NCBI GenBank assembly: GCA_020650975.1
Contig: JAIPMN010000848.1
Span: forward strand, 2,751 to 35,767
Reading direction: 5' to 3'
DNA from: Apostichopus californicus
Lineage: Eukaryota; Echinodermata; Holothuroidea; Aspidochirotida; Stichopodidae
DNA length: 33,017 nucleotides
Part shown: one piece after another, positions 12,082 to 22,100 of the stretch
Position numbering within the stretch: the first letter of the stretch is position 1
Layout: each line of letters begins with the position of its first letter
Program-made: the position numbers and the translations under genes
The notes under the pieces: generated by a model
Seen by the model: the letters and a program-made list of their open reading frames with translations, nothing else
Database searches by the model: none
Told to the model about the DNA's origin: nothing

Positions 12082-12887
12082 TTAACATTTGTTCCTGGTT
12101 CTACATGTATGTATTTCATGCTTTTACGGTATATGTTACACAAATACAAAAGTGGCCCATGTGACAATAATGGGCACATCTTTGCTTTCAGACCATTTGG
12201 TAAGTTTTCCATGTTTTATAGTACAATGTCTTGAATACTTTTTTTAAACAAAATTCTGGTCTGTGTTCAGATTGCGTGAATTGAATTGGCTGGTTGGGGG
12301 CACCTTGTGGGGGGTCTGACAACCCCTTCCCGACCAGCAATTTTGTCAGATTTCCTTTATTTTAATGTACAGACATACTACTTCCTTTCAACAAAGTTTA
12401 GTCTATGGGCTAGATGGGGTGAAATCAACCCGCCTTTTGGGGGTGGGTGAGGGTGACCTTTGTGGGGGTCTGACAACACCTTCCCGACCAACAATTTTGT
12501 CAGTTTTTCCATTTTTGTAACATACTGCCATGCTACTTCCTTTTGCCAAAGTTTGGGCCATGGGCTAGATGGGGTGAAATCAACCCGACTGGGGGTGACT
12601 TAGTGGGGGGTCTGACAACCCCTTCCCGACCAGGAATTTTGTCAGTTTTGCCTTTTTTGTAATGTAAAGCCATACTACTTCCTTCTGACAAAGTTTGGTC
12701 CATGGGCTAGATGGGGTGAAATTAACCCGTCCGGGGGGTCTTTTTCAGGGGGTCTGGGGTCCAAACCCGACCACTGGTGTTGAGCTGACAATTTTTTTTG
12801 TGAATGACCTAGATGGTCTTAGTAACTTTAAGGGGTCAAACCTTCTGGGCTAAATGGGGTGAAATCATATGTGACAGGCTCCCAGAC
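12082..12887 (-). repeat. Right arm of the long inverted repeat
   Basis: Reverse complement of the left arm, from ATTTGTTCCTGGTTCTACAT (inner) to CAGGCTCCCAGAC (outer). It has three tandem units rather than four, with TACTTCCTT..ACAAAGTTT cores at about 12370, 12530 and 12675. It also retains about 74 bp (12709-12782) that is missing from the left arm at the NNN gap. Confidence 0.9.
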
Positions 12888-14828
12888 TATTAGGATTAGA
12901 GGTCAAAGTCTGAAAACATTATGTACATGATAACTCCAACAATAAAACTTGGATTTACTTCATGCTTGGTATATATGTTGATGCACCTTATTGGGTAGAA
13001 GAAACCTATTGTTTTATGCTGTTTCAAGGTCATTTGAGGTGGTCTGTGGTCAAAACGAAAATCAAATAACCTAACACAACTACAGAATTAGTGAAAATTT
13101 TTGTTGTGTGATTGGTTTCCTTTAATGTGTAGTAGCTGCATTTAGGCAAAACAATGCTGACAGATTTAATACCTTCCTCCACAAGTTTGCACAGGTCGCA
13201 ATGGTTTTCATGTCAACCTGTGTTGAGGAGGGGGTTGGGAGTGGGCATTGTTATGCAATTTCATATTTCCCACTTTGGGCTATTGAAAATTTGGTCAAAC
13301 TGGTCACTATTTCTGAACCATTGTAAGTCCCAGTTCTGTATTTTAGGGAAAACACAATGTGTATCACTAATAATTGCTGAAAGCTTGGGACAGGCAACAC
13401 GTTAAGTCTTAAGTGCCAAAATAAAATTAGGAGAAACAATGTAACTGATATAACACCTTCCTCCAATATGACCCTCAGATAATAGCTTCAACTTCGAGCA
13501 CCATTTCATTCTTTGATGAATATGCTTTTCTATGTCCCTGCCAGTCACATTATGACTTTTGCTCTTTTAAGTGTTCCCCTTCTTCTAACGACAATGCTGT
13601 CATTAACTTTCAGAAGGGTATTACCTTTGCAATGGTCAAGTTATCTGGACCTCTTTGCTGATGTTCTGGTACTTGACTTAAGGATAATTTTCCTCAGTTG
13701 TTCTACCATTCAGGTGATTTCATAAACTTATTGGCAAGGAATCCAGAAGCCGGATCATGTCTCATTCGTCGCCGGTCGGTATATTTCACATTTTCGAATT
13801 AGGCTACATGTTGCAATTCTTTGATAAATCATCAACATTTCCATTGCAGATAAAGCGTCGAAATTACGACATAAAACATTGGAATTTTATGGTTGAACGT
13901 CATATTTTCGAAATATGATAAGGAAACTAAAGTTAAGATATAGCCGACCAACATTTCGTGACAAAACATGAAACTTCGACCTAATTTTTTTCCAGCTTTT
14001 GATACTTTTGATCGCACGTCGAAATTTCGAGATGACCACCTTCTCTGACCATAAACTCCACAACAGGAAAGTCTTCTGTGGATGCCGGGTTTCAGCCCCT
14101 CACATTTTTAAAGCTTAGGAAACTTTTTATATATTATGGCTACACGAGAAGTTGAAAACTGATTTTACGTGTTAATATCGAGAAGCCAGAATAACTTGGT
14201 TACGTTCATCTTTTTATTAATAAAGTTTGTATAAGCCTACAACACGACCAATAAGTGGTCGAGTGTGACGAAAATCTGTAGCGGAAGTGGCCAGCGGGAA
14301 ACGCTAAATATGCAAGTTTCTTGCATCGGCCTACAGACTACAGATAATGATCTGGTGATAATCTGAGATCGCAGAAATGATAAATCTGTGTCTTAGATTA
14401 TTTTCGTAATGGTGCACGACTCATGCAACATATATACCAATGGTTCTTTCCTACAGGGCCGGACCATTACCATTCTACCCAACAGCCTGGCTGGCCGGGA
14501 TTTTAGAACGTTCCTACAACTGTTTTGCGTGATCTTGACAAACCGCAAAATATCCCCATATCCATCGCTTTGGCTGACGGAAATAAAATTTCTGTCCTGT
14601 GGAATGCTACACCCCATAGTACTGTGACGCTCATGTTGGCTCATTATTCGAATCCTTGTAATACCAGTCGTGAGACTTGCAGTGGCTTAATATAGCAATG
14701 CGGATCGACGTATGGTTTCGCTGAAACACAATCCTAATCCTTGGTGTCCACAGAAATAGTTAGTTCAGTAGGCATAGGTTAACTTGATCGTGTGCGCATG
14801 CTTTTTACCAGGGAGCAAAAAAAATTAT

Positions 14829-14852
14829 ATGTATGTATGTGTGTGTGTGTGT
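14829..14852. repeat. TATG/TG microsatellite
   Basis: TATGTATGTGTGTGTGTGTG: simple repeat, no other signal. Confidence 0.8.
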
Positions 14853-15110
14853 GGTAGCAAAAATTTTCCTCAAAAAATGCCTCTCAGATTGCCGGAAATG
14901 GCACTTCCCCAGGTCTTGTTAGTTGCATTTAAATATTCTATATTTTGAGATCTCATGTTTTAGAAATATTAACTTAAAACTTCGAAACGAAAGTAGATTC
15001 GAATTTTTTTGCCTGTGAAATCACTTTATATGGGAAGATTAGGACTTAACTGTACATTTGATACATTACACGGGTAATTGAAAGTAATCATATTTTCATA
15101 AGTTATAATT

Positions 15111-15126
15111 CACGTCACGTGACGTG
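15111..15126. promoter_or_regulatory. Perfect 16-bp palindrome combining an E-box and two CRE half-sites
   Basis: CACGTCACGTGACGTG reads the same on both strands. The centre is CACGTG (bHLH-type E-box), flanked by two convergent TGACGT/ACGTCA half-sites of the CREB/ATF type. Another TACGTCA lies at about 15204. Seen directly: the symmetry. Inference: transcription-factor binding. Confidence 0.45.
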
Positions 15127-15220
15127 GATAGAACTTCCACGGCAGATGAATTTTGGTTAATTACAACTAATGGGTGTAGGCTTACTTGTAGGTATAATAA
15201 TTGCTACGTCAATAACCAGG

Positions 15221-15228
15221 TATAAAAG
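15221..15228 (+). promoter_or_regulatory. TATA box candidate
   Basis: TATAAAAG, a consensus-quality TATA box, 95 bp downstream of the CRE/E-box palindrome. That order and spacing resemble an inducible core promoter with initiation expected near 15250. No open reading frame of note follows, so the transcript would be non-coding or a distant 5' exon (SOS starts 3.9 kb further on). Chance or repeat origin is possible. Confidence 0.3.
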
Positions 15229-15479
15229 CACACCAGGGTATTCTGATGGTAGCCGTATATAGCCTATATATATGCTGAGGGGAAACCATTTAGGGAATTT
15301 AGGTGTAAATTAATTGTTAGATTTGTGTTATTATTTGTTTTACATGCCAAGAAGAGACCTAGTGGGGGACACCAAATGAGCTGATTGGGTGGGCTGTGTA
15401 GGGGACGGGGGCCACGTTCAGCTCGTTAGTATGTTAAGAAGGCCCTGATATATGGTTGATAAAGTAAAAAATGACGATA

Positions 15480-15960
15480 CCGGAAGGGCATTCGCCGAAG
15501 GTGCGAGTTATCTAGGCAGTGCGGGGTAATGCCCCGGAAAATTCGGCTCTTTTAGACGTCAAATGGTGCAATGTGATGCATTTAGAACACCTATACAAAG
15601 ATAGGATCAACTGAGGCATTATAAATTCTTCTCGTACACATATTGGGCGGGGGGGGGGGGAGGAGGGGGAGGGTGAGGGCGAAAGATATTACATCTACCA
15701 TACAATATGCAAGGGGGGGGGGGGTCGAAACTTCTGGTTATATTTACGCCACAAAATATGTTTCGGATAGATACACACATTAGTGCGAATTTTCACAACT
15801 GTATGGGTAGCTCCGGGTAACAATTACTTACATAAATGTTAAGTGGATATGAACGTTAAATATATACATTTGTACATCGGGGGAATCTGGTGACTAAAGC
15901 CAGCTGCCCGCGAAGCGCGCAAATTTGTTTCGCGATTTGTATTGAATGTGAGCTAATGTC
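15480..15960. repeat. GC-rich dispersed-repeat remnants with long G-runs
   Basis: Text such as TTCGCCGAAGGTGCGAG, GGGGTAATGCCCCGGAAAAT and CCCGCGAAGCGCGCAAAT is of the kind seen in high-copy elements of marine invertebrates. Inside lie a 13-14-nt G run near 15646-15660 followed by AGGAGGGGGAGGGTGAGGG, and a second G run at about 15712-15724. Family and ends are not determined. Confidence 0.4.
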
Positions 15961-18900
15961 AGTGTTATAATGTCAAGGAAATAACCTCACCCACCCCACA
16001 AAGAAACATCTTTTCTCTTCCAACATACTATAACAATCAAGCGAAAAACTGAACCTTATTTTTAATGTGAGTCACAAGTAGCAAACATTGGTGTTTTGTA
16101 TAGTTTGGTGGCAAGCTTACTATGTAACCAAGGAACTAGTATAGCTGCCCCCTGGTATATATGTATGCACAACTAATACTCAAACTTCTTTAATTCTTCC
16201 TCTTTATCTTTACAGCCTCCTACCATGCTCATATAAAAGTCGCTGTATGCTTTGCGATATTCGATATATAGATAAACTTCACGGCAATGGATCGCTAACT
16301 AGTGCGTTGATAAGAAGTATTATATTCCCGAACAAGGGTACGGGGACACAATTTTCCCTCATCCTCAACAATGCTGGGAATATCATTTCCAGATATCTAA
16401 TTTAGAAGTAACTGTGTTATGTTTTTTTTTTTCAATTTACGATCGACACACTTACATGTATTCTGGTACGAGAGTTAAGTGCAATTGTTCGGAGTACTTA
16501 CTGTATATACCGCTAGTAATGATCACAATATAGACTAACGTTAGTAAAGTGCATTAAGTTAGAATACAGAAGTGATTCATCCACCTCTCACATCGTAAAT
16601 ATAGCAATGCTCGTATTAGTCATCTAATACTTTACTAGATACTGATGATGAAGATCACATGAGCCAAACTCACCGTTTCCATTGGTAATCGTTTGTTATC
16701 AAAATGTGTTCGAAATGTCATTTTTCATGCATTTCCTTTTCACCCGAGGTTTAACTGTTACTGTTAGGCTCAGTGTCGTTTCCCATATTCTGACTATATA
16801 GTGAGTGAGGTTAGGCCTAGCCTAAGTTCTGCGTACTGTATAGATAAACATAGCCTAAGTTCAGTCAAATGTAGGTTGCACACTTATTTTGTGTGGGCTA
16901 GAAATAGTATGAAGCATTGCCATATTGGGGTATAGGCCTATGTTATGTTTCTCATTAGGCTACATTATGCATGTGTCACTCTCAGTCAAGCCTAACTTGA
17001 GCTTAGCCTTAATACTAGTTGCAGTAGTCAGTACTTTAGCCAACTGGCATTAGCAATATGCCTCATGTTATTGTTACCAATTCCATAGGGTTAGTTATGC
17101 AAAGAATTGATTAGTGAAGGTAATGGACCAAAAATTTGCTCCTGGATATCCATTTGCCAATTCCCCTGTCACTACGCTTTAATTTTAAATTAAGAAAAAA
17201 AGGAATGGGCAGACAGGCCTACGCCCCTAAGCCAATGTGAATATACCTAGGCTAGTAAGACTGAACAATTGTTTCTTAACCCATTTGACCATTTCTACTG
17301 TAATGCTATACATCTGTATAAACTACTGATATCATAAAATAGCTTTCTAACGTCCAACACATGCAATGTTTTCACCTCCAATGTTTTCACCACCAATGTG
17401 TTGTTATTTAGTCTTCTCTGAAAAAGTTTTATAACCTTTTTATAAGTGTAACAGTGTAATAGGCCATTGAACAAACTACTCATGTAAAATGTGCTTTGTA
17501 TCATTTTGGAAGTCCAAACATTTCTAAAAGGACAGTTATATATGGCACTGCAGTATGACACTAGCACTAGGTCTATCCATGAATCCTTGTGCAAATATTT
17601 GGTCATCACTGAACTTGACATGCTAGCACTCCTGGTGCCAGTGATTATTATTGAATAGTCAGAAAATCATTGAAAACTTTTTCATCCCTCCCTTATTGAT
17701 AAATGTTGAGGTCTGTTGTGTAGCAATGTCAATGATGTAGCAACCACATGGTTCTTGAATCTTGACAGTAGAAATAGTTTCTATGTATTTCTGTTTTGAC
17801 CTTTAAACTGAATCAGATAATGGTGGGTTCTTCTTTTGAATGAGTTTGCCACCTTAAGCAAAAGGTCAAGGTTGTAGCAACAATGCATGTGATGTAGAAA
17901 GATTGCATAGGCGACAGTACAGCATTATGTATGAACATATCATGGTTAATGGGTGCATTTGATGAAAAGTTTCTGAGACGAAAATAGTAATGTACTTTCG
18001 TCAAATTTTGCACCCAAAAATCATTCATGAGATGTTTGGTCACCTCTAATGTATTATTATTCTGCCGTTATCCCCCCTGAACTTTTATTGCGTTAACAAA
18101 CCAAATTCTATCCTACCGTTGTTAGTGTAAGGTAAAGTGAAGCCTAACCATCTTTGCAGTTGCATGCTTCGTCAGCGAAAATGATTTTACAAAAATGACA
18201 AATAATAATGAATTGCGGATATGATATTTTCATATCAGTTGTATCATGGATGTTTAATGCATGAAACTTGGAATATTGTGGTTACAGCTCCTTCTTAAAA
18301 ATTTTTGCAATGTGTGGTAATTTAGTGCTGTAATATCAATTGTAAGTATAGAAGGGATTTCCACATTTTCATTGTAAGTAGACTGCTAGAGTTGCAGGTA
18401 CGACTATACACTTGACTGAAGTTTTAGGGGTTGCTTGAGCATGAACAAGGTGTCATGATATCAATGTTCAAGAAACTTTTCAATTGGGCTAGAAATGAAA
18501 AAGAGCACCACAATCCACATATTTATTACTACTTCAAAATTAAACTACGCACTTTGTAAGCTCAATTCATTCCCAGTGATAAATGGAACGGAAATGCTGC
18601 ATGAAGTCTGTTATCAACCGCTCCAGATAGTTCTTTCTCTATTCCCCAAAGCTCCAATTCTAGTTGGCGAGCTTATTTGTGAAGACCTAAATAGTCAGAC
18701 GTACGAAAAGTCATTATTTTTGTTTAGGTCTGCTTAGCCGCATGGGATAAATCGCTCTTCTCACACTCATTTTAGGTGCACGGTGGCGTGCGGTCACACT
18801 TGCACAAAATGTCTAGCTTTTGGAATAAAGGATGGATGTAATTGTTAGAATTTGCAGTATGATAATGCATACAGCTTGTTTCTGAAGCATATATGCACTT

Positions 18901-19080
18901 TTTCTTAAGAACAATTTCAAGAATGTATACCAAAGCTTTTTTCCATCCATTTACCTGAATTGTTCAGTACTATTTAATGTATTAGAGTGTGTAGTTAAGG
19001 CATATTTCCCTGCATAATCGTTTTGAACCAAGACCTAACAAGCTTGCATAAATCTTATTCTTGGTCCTACTTCTCCTGCA

Positions 19081-19130
19081 GGTTTGAATCAATAGACAAG
19101 ATATAAAAGAGCTGAAGGGAAGGAATCATT
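19081..19130 (+). other. SOS 5' untranslated part of the ATG exon
   Basis: A convincing acceptor, CCTACTTCTCCTGCAG, ends at 19080, so the ATG exon probably starts at 19081 and a non-coding exon lies upstream. An in-frame TGA at 19113-19115 excludes translation from further 5'. The start ATG has an A at -3. Confidence 0.6.
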
Positions 19131-19196
19131 ATGAGTGACGGCGAGGAACATCCTTCCTCCAGATGGAGGGGTATGCTAGTGGGAGCTTTACAGAAG
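19131..19196 (+). CDS. SOS1: SOS coding exon 1
   Basis: Contains 22 codons: [10 protein letters not shown] then [12 protein letters not shown], the latter aligning with the KWRGLLVPALKK start of vertebrate SOS1. The reading continues in the next exon as VQRQVH, so the exon must end at AAG (19196). The following bases are GCACGT, a GC donor, not GT. The N-terminal leader is about seven residues shorter than in vertebrates. Confidence 0.88.
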
Positions 19197-22100
19197 GCAC
19201 GTGCACAATTTCAAGAATTCAAATTATGTTATTGTTCTATTTGTTAAAACGGCTGGGTAAGGGCTGTACAATGTAACTTTTCTTGTCATGGCAATACTTG
19301 AGCACAGAATGTAAAGTTGATGTGTTAGTTAGACAACAGAGTCATTTTTAGCGATATTTGAAAGTTGATGTGTTTATTGCCTATTATTCAGCCTACAGCA
19401 CTTTCACAATATACTAGCCTAACTTCTGGAATCTCAGACTGAAGGTAGATGTTGCTTTAGTCATAATAAAAAAAAAATAACAGAATTTTAGACTGAAATA
19501 AATTGGTTTTTCAGACAATTCCAAGTTTATGCTCCAAACAAAACTGCTGAAATTTCTGACTTGTTGCATCTAGCTTTGTATTACTTGGTTCGGTGTGCTG
19601 CACTGTTGGCTAATGAGCTTGTTTACTCTTTGAGCAAGCCTTAGAAAGCTTAAATAGAATGTAAATAGTACATTAGAATCATGGCAATTTGCATAGTGGT
19701 GGATTTTGACTTAGTGAAGGTAAAATATATATTTGGTTGATACTGATAGTGTTCAATATATTGGACTGAATGTTCAATGTTCTCTTGATCAACAGGTTCA
19801 AAGGCAGGTACACAGCTCACTCGCGGCTGAGGGTGACGCCTTAGATTATGTGGAATCTCTCATCATCCAGCTATTGGAGTCCCTTTGTGCCAATCAGCCA
19901 CATACTGTCAATGACATAGAAGAAAGGGTCAAGAAGACTTTTCCTAATCCAATAGACCAGTGGGCTATCAATGATGCCAACACCTCTGTAGAGAAAGGGA
20001 AGAAAAAGTCACCTTTAGTGCTTCCAGTGGACAAAATACATTCATCTTTGAAAGTAAGTTAATATAAGTGTATACAAGTACAAGTATATTTTAGGATCAC
20101 CTTGAGGGTTGGGAAATCAGGAGGCTAAGAGTGATGGCTTTCCTTGAATGGGTTCAATAGAACCAAGTATGCCAGTATCTTTCTCTTACAGTTAATTACA
20201 CTTGCTGGGAGGGTAAATTCTGCATTTCTCTGTGAAACTTCATAGCTTCTTCACCAGTCGTATCTCCATAGTCAAAGTCTGGACTAAACTAAAACCCTTT
20301 TAAGATTCATACATCAGTAGCCATACTCTTGGCACATTCTTTGCCATCACTATTCTTATCATTATCTGTGCTATGATTCAGTAGTGTTCTAAGCACATGA
20401 AATAATAGTGATAACATATTTTGTAGCATTTATGAGATAAATCAATGTTTTTCTCATAAAATACTGAGAAAGTGTTTTGATTTTGTGTATAAATACTGCT
20501 ACTACTTAACATTTATACATGTGAAGTGCTGGGTATATGTTGCTGGTTGGTTTGCCCTACCAAGGGAAATGGTAAGGTCCAATGACAAATATTACTAGGA
20601 TCATAATGGCAGATATATTGAGGATCCTTATGGCAGGTCTGTTGCGGATCCTTATGGCAGAATTGTGTAGGATCCTTTGTAAGTTTGTATACACTGGGAC
20701 AGACAGTACAAAGACAACTTTCAAAGGCATCATGATTTTTTCTGAGACTCCATGTGAATTCATAAAGTGTTAGAAACTTAGTGCTTAAATAAATAAAGTT
20801 CACATTGTTTGGTTTGAAGTGTAACTTCTGCCAATAGCTACTGTCAAGCAAAACCTTTAAATTTATTGAATGAACTAGGATGGTATGTCTATAATGAGGT
20901 CCTTAAGACTGGCACAGTTTATTCATTGTTAAAAAAAATTCTCTAATTTCCACCAATATAGCTTTTGCAATATTATCGCATTTTTAAAATTTGAAGAAAT
21001 CCTTGGCAATTTCTGTGGCAGTATCTTCACAAAAATTGTGCCATTCTGGGACCTATTATGATGCAGTCTACATAAAAAGAGCGGAATGCGTCTGGAATTC
21101 CCTTGGATAACCTTCAATGAGTTAAAATGTTTTAATGCAAACATTACTACTAGTACAATAATATAGTGTTAGAAAGAATAACATAAGGATATTTCTTTCA
21201 TTCTTTACATTTGACAAAAATAAATATAACAGTGTTTAAAACAAACACAAATGAGGTTTGATACTGATGATGTGGATATTTACATCATCGTTTGGCTTCA
21301 TTTGGAGAAAAACATGGTAAAATAATGAAAATTTCCAAACGTGTCCTAATAAATCCTTTTGTCATAACTAGGTCCCTGGACTATACAGCTTGAGGGCCAT
21401 CACATAAAGTAGTACATTACGAGATAATTAGTAGTAATAACAAATTCCAATGCAAGTAATGATCAGCAGTATTTATTACAGTCAGCTTTGTTAGTTTGTT
21501 ATAGTCTTTGATTAGTAACATTGTCATGTCTCTACTACTTTTATTATTCAGTATTAAGCATGGAGTTTAATTGAAGCAGTTATGGGTTATTTAGGTACCT
21601 ATATGTATACAGAGAAAGTTAATACTATGAGCATGAATTGCTTTCAGACTTTCAATTGTATGAACTGAAACCAAAAATATATAGAGAACTTTCACTGCAG
21701 GTTAGACAGGGGATGTACCTATTCATTGAAAATTAATTTTTAGGACATAAAAACTCCTCGAAATTCTCTGTGTAAAAACTGTACAAGTTACTGTAGCTCA
21801 GACCAGAAAGGTGAAGTTTTGTAATGAATGGCTTTTCAATTAAATTGAGTTATATGTACGTTTTATCTAATGGAAGTTGCTGCAAGTGTGACATTTGGGT
21901 ACATGAATAATACAAACTGCCTGTCACTCTCCCACAGACATTTTTAAGTTCATAATCAACTAAAATTTTGTTGAATTTCCTGTGGTTTGATCCTTTACGC
22001 ACATATGGAATTGATTATGAAATACAACACTGAACTCTTGTGGGTAGTGACACTGTAGACTTCTGGAAACTTCTTTTTTCATATTGTTCTTGAAGCAAGT

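Larger units (their letters stand above)
9027..12887. mobile_element. 3.86-kb non-autonomous DNA transposon with ~0.8-0.9-kb terminal inverted repeats
   Basis: The outer ends are perfect inverted copies (GTCTGGGAGCCTGTC... and ...GACAGGCTCCCAGAC), each flanked by TA. That fits a TA target-site duplication such as Tc1/mariner-type elements leave, although TA alone is weak evidence. The inverted homology runs inward for 894 bp on the left and 806 bp on the right. The 2.16-kb centre (9921-12081) is AT-rich; its longest open frames are 60-70 codons without transposase motifs, and it includes a 10-N assembly gap. Long structured arms with no coding centre describe a foldback-like non-autonomous element; the mobilising superfamily is undetermined. 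The flanking sequence at 12899-12917 matches another repeat copy at 27620-27638, so it seems inserted in or beside an older repeat. Confidence 0.8.
12890..19080. other. Intergenic region upstream of SOS, repeat debris
   Basis: No recognisable protein gene. Includes the repeat text at 12899-13050, a block at 13740-14040 with recurrent TCGAAATTTCGA-like words, GC-rich repeat remnants at 15360-15960, and a segment dense in AGGCCTA words at 16800-17240. The tail up to 19080 is AT-rich and should contain the SOS promoter and 5' non-coding exon, but I could not place them. Open frames of 70-108 codons here show no family motif. Confidence 0.5.

Noticed and set aside
9027-12887. Possibility that the inverted-repeat element is a Polinton/Maverick
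   Set aside because: Long inverted arms and AG...CT ends would fit, but there is no 6-bp target duplication, no integrase or polymerase frame, and the length is far too short; a non-autonomous derivative cannot be excluded.
14393-14644. Overlapping 83- and 72-codon frames on opposite strands
   Set aside because: No motif, no splice or promoter context; probably repeat sequence.
17295-18043. Two minus-strand frames (108 and 76 codons) both beginning MTK(Y/H)L
   Set aside because: The resemblance is limited to a few residues and could reflect two diverged repeat copies; no family match.
20513-20851. Minus-strand frame of 112 codons with CHKDPQ repeats
   Set aside because: Driven by the 24-bp tandem repeat in SOS intron 2; no gene support.
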